A stretch of 64,000 bases of DNA from Chitinophaga pinensis DSM 2588. GTDB taxonomy: Bacteria; Bacteroidota; Bacteroidia; Chitinophagales; Chitinophagaceae. The notes under the pieces were generated by a model. It was given only the letters and a program-made list of their open reading frames with translations, ran no database searches and was not told where the DNA came from. The translations under genes and the position numbers were made by a program. The stretch is from NCBI RefSeq assembly GCF_000024005.1, contig NC_013132.1:5946001-6010000 (forward strand), written 5' to 3'. Of the stretch, positions 35,714 to 45,252 are shown in pieces. How positions within the stretch are numbered: position 1 is the first letter of the stretch; each line of letters starts with the position of its first letter.

Positions 35714-36811
35714 ATGATCAGCAACAAATTCTTATTGTCATCCCTGCTTACATTGGCGCTTGGTGGCCGTGTGGCCGCACAGGTAAATATCTCAGCACAG
35801 GTTCCTCCGGAAGGAGTACTCATGAAAGCGCAATTATGGAATGTAGCACTTATATCGGTATCAGACGCCCCTGTTGGTGTTACTATTATGATGCGATTGA
35901 TAGATAGCAAGACCAGTCAGCCAGTGCTGACAGGTGTTACCAGAAACATCTCCCTGACGAAAGGAACCAGGCAACTGAAAGCTGCAGACCTATCGCCTAT
36001 TCAGTATGAATACCTGACAGCTGTAGGTGACAGAACACCAAACGGACTTTTACCTGCAGGAACTTACCAGGCGTGTTATAGCGTATTTGTACAGAACAGT
36101 CACAACGGCGATCTCATTTCTGAAGATTGCGTACCTTTTTCAGTCTCCCCGGTAGGTCCTCCGCTGTTGAATACACCAGCAGATCAAAGTATTATTGAAA
36201 CATACAGTCCTCAGTTCAGCTGGCTACCTCCATCTCCGGTAAGTATTTTCGGAGACCTGAACTATGAACTATTCCTGACGGAAGTCCGTTCCGGACAATC
36301 TCCTGTAGAAGCGGTGCAACAGAACCTGCCGGTATATCATTTACCTTCGACTAAGAACCTGTTCGCTAATTATCCATCCTCTTCTATGTCACTCGACACC
36401 GGGAAGCAATATGCATGGACAATTATCGCGAAAAATGGAAATGCCTTTGCCGCACAGACGGATATATGGACATTTAAATTGAAATCGGATGTTGTAAAGG
36501 AGAAAAAACAAGAAAATACCTATATCCAGTTGAAGAAAGACCTGGATGGGTCTGTAGCAGCCATTACCGGTACCGTACACTTCAGCTATAACAATGTGGT
36601 GAATGACAGTGAGGTATTCTATGAGCTGATGGCACTGGAATCGGGTAATAACGTCCTTACATATGGTCAGTTAAAGGTGATACCTGGCGACAATATGATT
36701 TCCCTCGATATCAAAAGGAAATGGGATCTTCAGAGCGGAAAAAGTTACATGTTACGTGTAAGGAACTCCCGTAGCGAGTATTTCCAGGTAAAATTTATCT
36801 ATAGCAAATAA
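35714..36811 (+). CDS. Exported protein with Ig/FN3-like domains, 365 aa
   Basis: Signal peptide MISNKFLLSSLLTLALGG then RVAAQ. The middle holds LLPAGTYQACYSVFVQNS and DCVPFSVSPVGPPLLNTPAD, followed by a fibronectin-like segment (FSWLPPSP, YELFLTEV, YAWTIIAKNGNAFAAQTDIW). The pattern resembles the Bacteroidota TANFOR-type domain, though I cannot confirm it. It starts 2 nt after the barrel protein's stop, so the two are translationally linked. Periplasmic or outer-membrane-associated. Confidence 0.65.
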   Translation: MISNKFLLSSLLTLALGGRVAAQVNISAQVPPEGVLMKAQLWNVALISVSDAPVGVTIMMRLIDSKTSQPVLTGVTRNISLTKGTRQLKAADLSPIQYEYLTAVGDRTPNGLLPAGTYQACYSVFVQNSHNGDLISEDCVPFSVSPVGPPLLNTPADQSIIETYSPQFSWLPPSPVSIFGDLNYELFLTEVRSGQSPVEAVQQNLPVYHLPSTKNLFANYPSSSMSLDTGKQYAWTIIAKNGNAFAAQTDIWTFKLKSDVVKEKKQENTYIQLKKDLDGSVAAITGTVHFSYNNVVNDSEVFYELMALESGNNVLTYGQLKVIPGDNMISLDIKRKWDLQSGKSYMLRVRNSRSEYFQVKFIYSK

Positions 36812-36857
36812 TATGTCCTGCATCGCATCATAGTATGCATCTACTAAAATAAAAGAA

Positions 36858-37601
36858 ATGAAAATATTGAAACGAGTACTGAGTATATGCCTGTTCATGA
36901 CATACATGCAGGCATTTGCACAAGAAAAAAAAGACAGCATTGCTTTATCTAATATACTCGGCGAATTACAAAATTTATACAAACAAAAGGATATTGGGTT
37001 TGATATCCATTACACCTATGCCAGTGAATTACATCCTGATGTCATACTGGATTCGCTTAGCGGGCATCTTGATATTGCAGGAGGAAATTATCACTACCAG
37101 ATGTCAAATATGGAAATGACGGCCAACGAGCGGTATGTCATTACGCTCTTCAAGGAGGATAAGGTCATGTATCTTTCAAAGCCTTCTGCTGACAGCATCA
37201 ATCCTGTGGAACAAATGTGGCTTTCGTTGAAAATGATGGGAATTGACCATTGTTCATTCAGCGAATTTCCGACGTTTAAAAGTATAAAGATCACATTTAA
37301 GTCTGGCGGTATTTATAAGGAAATGAGGATGGAACTGGATAGCAAAACCGGGTACCCAATAGGGATGGAATATGTCATCAAAACAGAAATGCTGCTGGCT
37401 CCCAATGAGAGATCTTCGGATGTGACAAAAGAATATGGAGAGTATGCTATTGTATGTTGCAGATATAGTGACTACAAGTCCTTAATTACGCGGACAGGTA
37501 TGTTTGACGAACAGGCTTTCTTCTCTCAAAAAGGAAAAGAGTTTGAACCCAAGAAGGCATTTGAGGACTATCAGGTATTTGTAGGCTCGCCGAATCTGTA
37601 A
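36858..37601 (+). CDS. Exported protein of unknown function, 247 aa
   Basis: A signal peptide (MKILKRVLSICLFMTYMQAFA, cleaved before QEKKD) precedes a domain with alternating strands (GNYHYQMSNMEMTANERYVI, TFKSGGIYKEMRMELD) like a LolA/LppX-type half-barrel. That fold suggestion is an impression, not a match. It is the third gene of the divergent cluster, 46 nt after its neighbour, and is followed by a strong terminator. Confidence 0.6.
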   Translation: MKILKRVLSICLFMTYMQAFAQEKKDSIALSNILGELQNLYKQKDIGFDIHYTYASELHPDVILDSLSGHLDIAGGNYHYQMSNMEMTANERYVITLFKEDKVMYLSKPSADSINPVEQMWLSLKMMGIDHCSFSEFPTFKSIKITFKSGGIYKEMRMELDSKTGYPIGMEYVIKTEMLLAPNERSSDVTKEYGEYAIVCCRYSDYKSLITRTGMFDEQAFFSQKGKEFEPKKAFEDYQVFVGSPNL

Positions 37602-37624
37602 TATTTCAACTTACAGAATAACTT

Positions 37625-37672
37625 ATTACCCAAAAGGCTGCATCATATGTATGATGTAGCCTTTTGGGTAAT
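37625..37672. terminator. Strong bidirectional terminator
   Basis: ATTACCCAAAAGGCTGCATC (37625-37644) and its near-perfect complement ending at 37672 form a stem of about 22 bp with one wobble pair and a tiny loop. It closes the exported-protein cluster and faces the convergent minus-strand genes. Confidence 0.8.
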
Positions 37673-37801
37673 AGAACAATGATTTCATACAGTCAATTGA
37701 CTTTTGAAGCGCCTTTTGCACATTAATTTTACAGAAAAGCAGCGCTTAGGCATCTGAACAGCAGGCAGGTCATCCATTTCGTACCATCGATTTTTACGTA
37801 T

Positions 37802-38035
37802 TCAAAATAACTTTTCTACCTCCCTGGCCATCATCCATCCTGATCGCCCACACTCCCACTCATCCAGTTCATCTGTTGAACGCAGATATACAGGCACACC
37901 AGCAATCTTTGGATCCAATTCTGACTCCAGATCAAAAGGATGGGCAAAGCAAACAAACTCCAGGATATCGTCGGAGATGGTCACTATTGCTTCTCTCGCT
38001 TCAACAGACAACCATTCTATATGTATTACTTTCAT
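37802..38035 (-). CDS. Hypothetical protein, 77 aa
   Basis: A small acidic protein starting MKVIHIEWLSVEAREAIVTI at 38035. The C-terminal WECGRSGWMMAREVEKLF is tryptophan-rich. It follows the gene at 38056-38712 by 20 nt on the same strand, so the two are probably one operon. No family recognised. Confidence 0.5.
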   Translation of the reverse strand: MKVIHIEWLSVEAREAIVTISDDILEFVCFAHPFDLESELDPKIAGVPVYLRSTDELDEWECGRSGWMMAREVEKLF

Positions 38036-38055
38036 TTGCAAATCACGTAAGACTT

Positions 38056-38712
38056 TTATTCCTTTGAAAGATCAAACCAGTTATCCTTTATCATTACTTC
38101 ATGAAAACGTCTGATTGTAACTCCTTTCAGCATCAGCTTACCCTTTTGAGACATACCAGTCCCAGGCAACAGGAAAGCCGTTTGAAGCTCTTCATCAGAA
38201 ATGGCATAATTAAAATACCACCTCATCTCTTCCATGAGTTTCCTGGCCTTCTTCTCTCCAATACCCAAATCATCAAACAAAAGCGTATCTGGTGTAATAT
38301 TGCGCCGCGGAAACTTCCTCTGAAAAAACAATACCAGCATGGCTATAGAAGGGAGTGCATCAATTTCCTCATCACTCATTTTTAATATCTCCTGAAGAAG
38401 GTCTACTCCTTCCTGCATAGCCGCTTTCAATGCTTTCAAATCAGGCGGAACGTCATACTTGACATATTTCCTGCACTCTGTTTTCCTTCCACCTGTTATT
38501 TCCACTCTAAACTCGTTTCCGGGAGCATATACATGCTCTTTATTCCCATACCATCCCACTCCAAGCCAGAAATTAAATTCGCGTAGCGGATAATGTAAGG
38601 CGCCCTGATCACAATCAAGGTACAGTGATTGGGAAGATAAGGGTTCATTTTCTTCCAGCAGAAAAGAGGTATATATTTTAGCGTCGAAGACTTCTATTCC
38701 AAAGTATTTCAT
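38056..38712 (-). CDS. Hypothetical protein, 218 aa
   Basis: Soluble, acidic protein beginning MKYFGIEVFDAKIYTSFLLE. The N-terminal half looks beta-rich and the middle helical (ALKAAMQEGVDLLQEILKM). No motif allows an assignment. It is co-oriented with the small gene at 37802-38035. Both look like accessory genes near the toxin island, but an immunity role is only a guess. Confidence 0.55.
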   Translation of the reverse strand: MKYFGIEVFDAKIYTSFLLEENEPLSSQSLYLDCDQGALHYPLREFNFWLGVGWYGNKEHVYAPGNEFRVEITGGRKTECRKYVKYDVPPDLKALKAAMQEGVDLLQEILKMSDEEIDALPSIAMLVLFFQRKFPRRNITPDTLLFDDLGIGEKKARKLMEEMRWYFNYAISDEELQTAFLLPGTGMSQKGKLMLKGVTIRRFHEVMIKDNWFDLSKE

Positions 38713-38802
38713 AGTATAAGATCAAGGTATGGAAATGCTTCCATTCCGGGAAATTTCATAAAAAGGGATTAAGTGCAAAACTAGTAAAAAATCTAATTAA
38801 CA

Positions 38803-39474
38803 CTATGCCCCCAGCAATGCAATCATCTTTTGTGCCACACCCTTCGCTGAAGCAGGATTCTGTCCTGTTACCAATCTGCCATCTGCAATACTATTCGAAG
38901 ACCATGGCGCTGCTGCATGGAACTTAGCGCCCTGGTTAGTTAGTGCTGTTTCCAGTTCAAAAGGCACATCATTCTTCGCATAATTATCTTCTTCTTCATT
39001 CGTAAAAGAAGTAATATTCTTTCCCGCAATCAGATAACTACCATCGTTCAGTCTCACATTCAGGAGTGATACGGGACCATGACACACGGCGCCTACAATT
39101 TTACCGCTATCATAGAAACCCGCAATTACTTTCTTTAACAGCGGATCTTCCGGCATATCTACCATTGGCGCTAAACCACCTGGTACGAATACTGCATCAT
39201 ACCCACTGGTGTCTACATCCGACAGTTTACGGTTGTGTTGCATTTTTGCCAGTCCGCCGTCCTTGATGAACCGCGCATTGGAGCTTTCTTCGCTGGCGGT
39301 AAGATTATCAACAGCAGGAACTCCACCGGTGATGCTGGCAAAATCTATCTGGTAATGTGCATCGTCAAATTCTACATAAGGGTGCGCCACTTCATCCAGG
39401 AATACGCCTGTCTGTCTGTTATTAGGACCAATAAAACTGGCATTAGATACGATAAATAATATTTTCTTTGACAT
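38803..39474 (-). CDS. DJ-1/PfpI-family class I glutamine amidotransferase-like protein
   Basis: 223 aa. The nucleophile elbow GAVCHGPVSLLNV places Cys131-His132, and an acidic residue at Glu28 (GVFLDEVAHPY) completes the Hsp31/YhbO-like active site. AVFVPGGLAPMVDMPEDP is the usual turn. Members act as chaperone/glyoxalase III-type enzymes or degrade damaged or small electrophilic compounds. It lies 33 nt after the ABM monooxygenase gene, suggesting a small stress-response operon. Confidence 0.88.
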   Translation of the reverse strand: MSKKILFIVSNASFIGPNNRQTGVFLDEVAHPYVEFDDAHYQIDFASITGGVPAVDNLTASEESSNARFIKDGGLAKMQHNRKLSDVDTSGYDAVFVPGGLAPMVDMPEDPLLKKVIAGFYDSGKIVGAVCHGPVSLLNVRLNDGSYLIAGKNITSFTNEEEDNYAKNDVPFELETALTNQGAKFHAAAPWSSNSIADGRLVTGQNPASAKGVAQKMIALLGA

Positions 39475-39507
39475 ACAATCAGATTTTTAAGGTTAATGAA
39501 TGCTGGT

Positions 39508-39798
39508 TTACAATAATTTTTTAACAATGATAACTTCACGTACTTCAAGATGCGGTACCACCTTACCCACAACGATCTCCTGATAGTGCGCTGAATTCCT
39601 GTGCGCTTCTGCGGCGTCCGCATCAACGTAACGCTCATGTAATATCAGTTCATTAGGATCGCTTTCGGATTGATAAATATGATAGCCGAGATTGCCCGGT
39701 TCATGCTTTGATTGCTCCGCCAGTGCGGGCAATAATGCCAGGATCTCCTGGGTAGCGGATGCCTTTATTTTCCATTTAACAATGATTTCTCTTTCCAT
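39508..39798 (-). CDS. Antibiotic-biosynthesis-monooxygenase (ABM) domain protein
   Basis: 96 aa. The sequence IIVKWKIKASATQEILALLP then EPGNLGYHIYQS and ILHERYVDADAAEAHRNSAH fits the dimeric ferredoxin-like ABM family (YgiN-type quinol monooxygenases). The length is usual. It precedes the DJ-1-like gene in the same direction, consistent with a quinone or electrophile stress pair. Confidence 0.85.
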   Translation of the reverse strand: MEREIIVKWKIKASATQEILALLPALAEQSKHEPGNLGYHIYQSESDPNELILHERYVDADAAEAHRNSAHYQEIVVGKVVPHLEVREVIIVKKLL

Positions 39799-39888
39799 GG
39801 GTAAGTGTTTTAGTTGTTAGTAAATGAAGACTTACGAATGCAAAGATGCATCCGGCAAATGTCAAAAAAATTGATGTATGGTAAGTTC

Positions 39889-40470
39889 TTATTTACCCCT
39901 GGCTAATTCCTTTCTGATGCGGCTGAGGCTCTCTGTAGTAATGCCTAAGTAAGAGGCAAGGTGATAATTCTTAATATGCTTCTCGATATTGGGGTAGGTC
40001 TTCAGAAAATTGGCGTATTTCTCTTTCGCAGGCAATGCCAGATCAGACAGTATCCTTCGTTGAAAACTGGCGAAGAAACGCTCCATCTTAATGCGGTAAA
40101 AACTTTCTATCTGCGGTACTTCTTTGTACAATTGCTCCATACTGGCTTTGGAGATCTGATGCACGACGGCATCGTACACACAATCAATATGTAAAATAGA
40201 ATGGCCTTCGGCAAAGAAGGCGGTATAGTCGCTGATCCACCAGTCCTGAACAGCAAACTGTAAGGTAAACTCCTTGCCGGTATCGGCAATATAATAAGCA
40301 CGCAGACATCCTTCTGCCACATAATACTGGTAAGGTACCAGTTGCCCTGCACTTAATACAGCATCGCCTTTCTTCAGATTCAGTGTTTTAAACTTATCTT
40401 CCACCAAAGCCCTTTCGGCTGGCGTAAAACTGAATCCTTTAAAGACATCCTCTATACTAAAGTGCTTCAT
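39889..40470 (-). CDS. Crp/Fnr-family transcriptional regulator
   Basis: 193 aa from the ATG at 40470 (MKHFSIEDVFKGF); the frame extends to 40512 but the cyclic-nucleotide domain starts here. Residues about 25-115 form the cNMP-like beta-roll (LKKGDAVLSAGQ, YYVAEGCLRAYYI). The C-terminal helix-turn-helix ends LASYLGITTESLSRIRKELA. The type is the Bacteroidota Crp-like group that usually controls a neighbouring stress or redox gene; the ABM/DJ-1 pair is the nearest candidate. Confidence 0.85.
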   Translation of the reverse strand: MKHFSIEDVFKGFSFTPAERALVEDKFKTLNLKKGDAVLSAGQLVPYQYYVAEGCLRAYYIADTGKEFTLQFAVQDWWISDYTAFFAEGHSILHIDCVYDAVVHQISKASMEQLYKEVPQIESFYRIKMERFFASFQRRILSDLALPAKEKYANFLKTYPNIEKHIKNYHLASYLGITTESLSRIRKELARGK

Positions 40471-40596
40471 GAAAAGTGTTTTAAAAAAGGCGCATAGGCT
40501 GATCCCCTGCAAAAGTAGGGAAAAAGAGCACAGGTATAAGAATATACCCGTGATTGCCTAAACCTACAACTGTTACACTTTTAAATCGTTTATCGC

Positions 40597-41991
40597 TTAC
40601 TGCCAACCACCGCCCAGTGCATGATAGAGGCTGATCACCGCCATCCATTGCTCCAGCTGATCATTGGCCTGCTCCAGTTGGGCCGATAAAAGGCTCTGTT
40701 CTGAAGTCAGCACGTCGATGTAGTTCGTGTTGCTGCTATATTTTAAAAGCGTTTGCGTAAAATCAACCGACTTTTCCAATGCCTCGATCTGTTTGCTACG
40801 AAACGCCTTACGTTCTTCTACGGATGAATAAGTAAACAAGGCATCAGACACCTCCTGCCCTGCCGTCAGCAAAGACTGCTGAAAATTGTAAAAGGCAGTC
40901 TGCTGTTCCGCCTTGGCGACCTTCAGCCTGGATTTATTCTGACCGCGATTGTAGATCGGCTGGAATACCCCGGCTGCCACATTACCAAACAAACCTGTAT
41001 TCTTTGTAAGCCAATCTCCGAAACTAAAACTGCTGAAACCTCCGGCTGCCGTCAGCGTCAGTGAGGGATAGAAGGCCGTCCGGGCGATATTGGTTGATTC
41101 GAAAGCCCCTCTGAAGGCCAGTTCTGCCTGACGTACATCCGGACGATTTGCCAGCAGCTGTGCTGGCACGCCGCTGTTGATCATCACAGGCATCAGCTGA
41201 TCTTCCAGCCGTCCTCTTTTTATATCGCCAGCCGGCTTACCCAGTAAAATACTCAGGGCGTTCTCTGTTTGCCGGATCTGCTTTTTCAATACCGGAATAG
41301 CTACCCGTGCGGCGTATTCGTTCGCCTGACTCTGTACCACCGCAGCACCATTCACCACATTTGACCGCTGCAATTCGGTCATCGCTTCTACGTCCGCACT
41401 TCTTATGTCCGCCGCCTTTTCCAGGATCGTCAACTGATGATCCAGTACCAGCAGCGTATAATAATGCCCCGCGATATCGGCAATCAGGCGGGTGAGTATA
41501 ACATCCCTTGCCGCCTCTCCGGAAAGCAGCGAAATATAGGCTGCTTTTTTAGCGCTACGTAAGCGGCCCCAGATATCCGCTTCCCAGGAAGCACTCAGAC
41601 TCATATCATACTGCGGTGTTGTGGTGACAAATCCGAATCCCTGCGGATAAGCCAGGCGGGATTGCTTATAACCGGCATTAAACCCGGCCTGGGGCAGGAA
41701 GGCCGCCTTACTTTGCTGATAAGCAACATTGGCCGCTTCAATACGTGTAATGGCTGCCTTCAGCTGCAGGTTCTTGCCCAGACCTTCAGCAATCAGCGCC
41801 TGGAGATCTTCATCCTGGAAATAAGAGCGCCAGGGTAAGCGGGCAATATTCATGGTATCGGACAAAGACTGCCCTCTATATTGCGCCACCGTATCTGTAG
41901 CCGGCGGCTGATATGTTTTAGTTACCTTACAGGCTGCCACTACCGTTACACAAGGCAGCAGCAATAAATATCTTCTTTTCATGTCATTCAT
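40597..41991 (-). CDS. Outer-membrane factor of RND efflux pump (NodT/OprM type)
   Basis: 464 aa. Lipoprotein signal with lipobox VVAAC (Cys21). Two OEP repeats follow, with the typical ITRIEAANVAYQQSKAAFLP and SLTLTAAGGFSSF segments and the end motif LLSAQLEQANDQLEQW. It forms the TolC-like exit channel for the RND pump encoded just upstream. The ATG overlaps the pump gene's stop by 8 nt, and a second ATG at 41982 is also possible. It is the last gene of the MFP-RND-OMF operon. Confidence 0.92.
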   Translation of the reverse strand: MNDMKRRYLLLLPCVTVVAACKVTKTYQPPATDTVAQYRGQSLSDTMNIARLPWRSYFQDEDLQALIAEGLGKNLQLKAAITRIEAANVAYQQSKAAFLPQAGFNAGYKQSRLAYPQGFGFVTTTPQYDMSLSASWEADIWGRLRSAKKAAYISLLSGEAARDVILTRLIADIAGHYYTLLVLDHQLTILEKAADIRSADVEAMTELQRSNVVNGAAVVQSQANEYAARVAIPVLKKQIRQTENALSILLGKPAGDIKRGRLEDQLMPVMINSGVPAQLLANRPDVRQAELAFRGAFESTNIARTAFYPSLTLTAAGGFSSFSFGDWLTKNTGLFGNVAAGVFQPIYNRGQNKSRLKVAKAEQQTAFYNFQQSLLTAGQEVSDALFTYSSVEERKAFRSKQIEALEKSVDFTQTLLKYSSNTNYIDVLTSEQSLLSAQLEQANDQLEQWMAVISLYHALGGGWQ

Positions 41992-44900
41992 GCGTTAAAA
42001 TCAGATCGGCTGTTTCATGTCCCTTCGCCATATGACGACCATGCGACTTCGGCGCTCCACTGATACGCTCATGCAACAGCTGAAACAGAATAAATAGAAT
42101 AGGTATCACAAAAATGCCAAAGAGCGTCCCTATCAGCATCCCGCCAATGGCGGCAGTACCAATAGACTTATTACTGGCAGCGCCTGCGCCACTGGCCAGC
42201 ATCAATGGTACCAGCCCGAAGATGAAAGCAAAGGACGTCATCAGGATCGGACGCAGACGCGCACCAGCTCCAGTGATGGCTGCCCGTACGAGGTCCTCTC
42301 CACTCCTCCGGTGCATCAACGCAAACTCAACAATCAGGATGGCGTTCTTAGCCAGTAACCCGATCAACATAATAAGACTGATCTGCAAAAAGATGTTATT
42401 ATCGACACCGAAGATCTTTGCGAAGATGAAAGCGCCCGCCAGTCCTATAGGGAGTGAAAGCAGTACCGCAAAAGGTAGTACGTAACTTTCGTATTGCGCG
42501 CAAAGCAGGAAATAGACGAATACAAGACACAGCAAAAAGATAAGCAATGCCTGGCTTCCGCTGGAAATCTCCTCCTTCGTAATACCGGAAAACTCATACG
42601 TATATTGTTTAGGCAGGGTCTGAGCCGCTACTTCCTGTATAGCCCGGATCGCGTCTCCCGAACTGTAACCCGGGTTTGGCGCACCGGTAATAGAAGCTGA
42701 ATTGAACAGATTAAAGCGGTTGAGGAATTCCGATCCATATACACGTCTCAGCGTAATAAATTCAGAAATCGGCGCCATACGGCCTGCCGCATTCCTTACC
42801 ATAATCTGATGAATACTTTCAGGTGTCGCCCGGTTCAAAGCGTCGCCCTGTACCATAACCCGGTATTGCTTACCGAAACGGTTGAAGTCAGCCGCATAAA
42901 CACCCCCAAAGTATCCCTGCATCGTACTCAGTACAGTGTTGACGGCAACGCCGGCTTCCTCACAACGGGCGACATTGACGTCCAGCTGATACTGCGGGAA
43001 ACTGTTATTAAAGGAGGTTGCCGCATACTGGATCTCCGGCCGCTGATTCAGTGCCCCCAGGAATTTATAGATCGCCCCTCCAAACGCATTCAGATCACCG
43101 GCAGAAAGATCCTGTAAAGAGAATTCAAAGCCATTGGAACTACCAAAACCCTGCAATGTCGGCGCCGCAAAGAAGATCACCTGCGCACCCTTGATATGTG
43201 CGGTCCGACCAAAGAGTTGTCCGACCACACTCCCGATATCCTGTCCTTTTTTTGCACGCTGTGCCCAGGGTCTTAACCGGATAAACAGCGCAGCATAGGA
43301 ACCACCGGGACCGCTGATCAGGTCCTGCCCTGCCACCCGGCACACCGACTCTACTTCCGGAATACTACCTGCTATGCGGGCCACTTCGTTTGACAGCTCT
43401 GTGGTCCGCTCAAGTGAAGACGAGGGTGGCAGTATGATATCTCCGAAGATCGCACCACCGTCTTCATTCGGTACAAAACCGGTAGGTATCGTCTTCACCA
43501 GGAACCACAGCACCATACTGAATACCACGATAGCGCCCCCTGCCAGCCATTTACGTTTGATCAGGAAATGAACAGACTGACGATACTTACCCGTCATCGC
43601 ATGAAACGCTGTGTTAAAGCCCGTGTAAAAACGTTGCAGAACACCTTTTTTTACGGGCGCATGTGCATCATGTGGTTTGAGGAAAATGGCACAAAGCGCC
43701 GGACTTAACGTCAATGCATTCACCGCAGAAATCACGATGGCTATAGCCAGCGTCAGACCAAACTGTTTGTAAAACACACCGGCTGAACCACTGATAAAAG
43801 ATACAGGTACAAACACCGCCGCCATCACCAAAGTAATAGAAACGATCGCACTACTGATCTCACTCATGGCATGTAATGTCGCCTTCTTCGCAGAAGTAGC
43901 TCCCTGGTCCAGCTTCGCATGTACGGCCTCCACCACCACAATAGCGTCATCCACGACAATACCGATCGCCAGTACCAACGCGAATAAAGTCAGCAGATTG
44001 ATACTGAAACCAAAGACCTTCAGGAAAAAGAAAGTCCCGATGATCGCTACCGGCACAGAAATCGCCGGGATCAATGTAGACCGGAAATCCTGCAGGAAAA
44101 TGAACACCACAATGAATACGAGTATAAACGCCTCTATCAGTGTATGCACCACCTTTTCGATAGAGGCATCCAGGAACTCATTCGCATTCAGGAAAGGCAC
44201 ATGATAGACGCCCTCCGGAAACTCCTTTGCACTCTCCTCAATAATCTTTTCACATTGACTGATCAACTCGTGCGCATTTGAACCGGAAGACTGTGACACC
44301 GCAATTGCCGTAGCTGCATAACCATCCGTGATCGTCGAACTGGCATAACTTAATGAACCCATTTCTACCTTCGCGATGTCATTGAGGCGGAGGAATTGCC
44401 CTTTACCGGAGGAACGGATAATGATATCACCAAACTCCTTCGAGGTCTTTAAACGGCCCTTATATTTGATCACATACTGAAAAGCCTGTGCGCCATTCTC
44501 CCCAAACTTTCCGGGCGCTGCTTCTATATTCTGTTCGGAGAGTTTCGCCAGCACATCCGCCGGCATCAAACCATGCACGGCCATTACATCCGGTTTTAGC
44601 CAGATACGCATGGAATAATCTCTTGCGCCATAAATAAACGCATCTCCGACTCCGTTCACCCGCTTTAAACGGGGCATCAGATTAATATTGACATAGTTCT
44701 GCAGAAAGGTTTCATCATAAGATTTATTCTTACTACACACCTCAAAAATGAAGACCTGACTGCTCTGTTTTTTACTGGTGGTCACCCCTGCTCGGATTAC
44801 ATCCGCAGGCAATAAACTGGTCGCTTTCGATACCCTGTTCTGTACATTCACGGCTGCCAGATCGGGATCCGTACCCAGTTTAAAGTAAATGGTGATCGTC

Positions 44901-45163
44901 GCGCTGCCATCATTACCGGCAGTAGAGGTCATATAACTCATATTCTCCACCCCGTTGATCTGTTCTTCCAGCGGGACAATCACAGAATTCATCACCACAT
45001 CCGCATTCGCACCCTGAAAGGCAGCTTTTACCTCTACAGTGGGTGGCGCAATCTCCGGATACTGGGAAATCGGCAAGGACAAAAGTCCCAGCAGACCAAG
45101 TATCACAATGATCACAGAGATCACTGTTGACAGTACCGGTTTTTCGATAAATTTCTTTAGCAT
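41984..45163 (-). CDS. RND multidrug efflux pump, inner-membrane subunit (HAE1)
   Basis: 1059 aa from the ATG at 45163 (MLKKFIEKPVLSTVIS), the canonical AcrB/MexB-like start; the open frame upstream to 45226 is spurious. Twelve membrane helices flank two large periplasmic loops. The proton relay is visible as GIVVDDAIVVVEAV in the fourth helix. Other signatures are LPISQYPEIAPPTV and SLPIGLAGAFIFAK. It exports hydrophobic and amphiphilic drugs with the adaptor at 45253-46449 and the channel at 40597-41991. Confidence 0.95.
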   Translation of the reverse strand: MLKKFIEKPVLSTVISVIIVILGLLGLLSLPISQYPEIAPPTVEVKAAFQGANADVVMNSVIVPLEEQINGVENMSYMTSTAGNDGSATITIYFKLGTDPDLAAVNVQNRVSKATSLLPADVIRAGVTTSKKQSSQVFIFEVCSKNKSYDETFLQNYVNINLMPRLKRVNGVGDAFIYGARDYSMRIWLKPDVMAVHGLMPADVLAKLSEQNIEAAPGKFGENGAQAFQYVIKYKGRLKTSKEFGDIIIRSSGKGQFLRLNDIAKVEMGSLSYASSTITDGYAATAIAVSQSSGSNAHELISQCEKIIEESAKEFPEGVYHVPFLNANEFLDASIEKVVHTLIEAFILVFIVVFIFLQDFRSTLIPAISVPVAIIGTFFFLKVFGFSINLLTLFALVLAIGIVVDDAIVVVEAVHAKLDQGATSAKKATLHAMSEISSAIVSITLVMAAVFVPVSFISGSAGVFYKQFGLTLAIAIVISAVNALTLSPALCAIFLKPHDAHAPVKKGVLQRFYTGFNTAFHAMTGKYRQSVHFLIKRKWLAGGAIVVFSMVLWFLVKTIPTGFVPNEDGGAIFGDIILPPSSSLERTTELSNEVARIAGSIPEVESVCRVAGQDLISGPGGSYAALFIRLRPWAQRAKKGQDIGSVVGQLFGRTAHIKGAQVIFFAAPTLQGFGSSNGFEFSLQDLSAGDLNAFGGAIYKFLGALNQRPEIQYAATSFNNSFPQYQLDVNVARCEEAGVAVNTVLSTMQGYFGGVYAADFNRFGKQYRVMVQGDALNRATPESIHQIMVRNAAGRMAPISEFITLRRVYGSEFLNRFNLFNSASITGAPNPGYSSGDAIRAIQEVAAQTLPKQYTYEFSGITKEEISSGSQALLIFLLCLVFVYFLLCAQYESYVLPFAVLLSLPIGLAGAFIFAKIFGVDNNIFLQISLIMLIGLLAKNAILIVEFALMHRRSGEDLVRAAITGAGARLRPILMTSFAFIFGLVPLMLASGAGAASNKSIGTAAIGGMLIGTLFGIFVIPILFILFQLLHERISGAPKSHGRHMAKGHETADLILTHE

Positions 45164-45252
45164 AATTGATAGATTGAAGACAAAGCAATGCCCGTCCCCG
45201 GATGACGACAGGTCACCTGGGAGCATACATAAAATTTGCCGGTAGACTTAGT

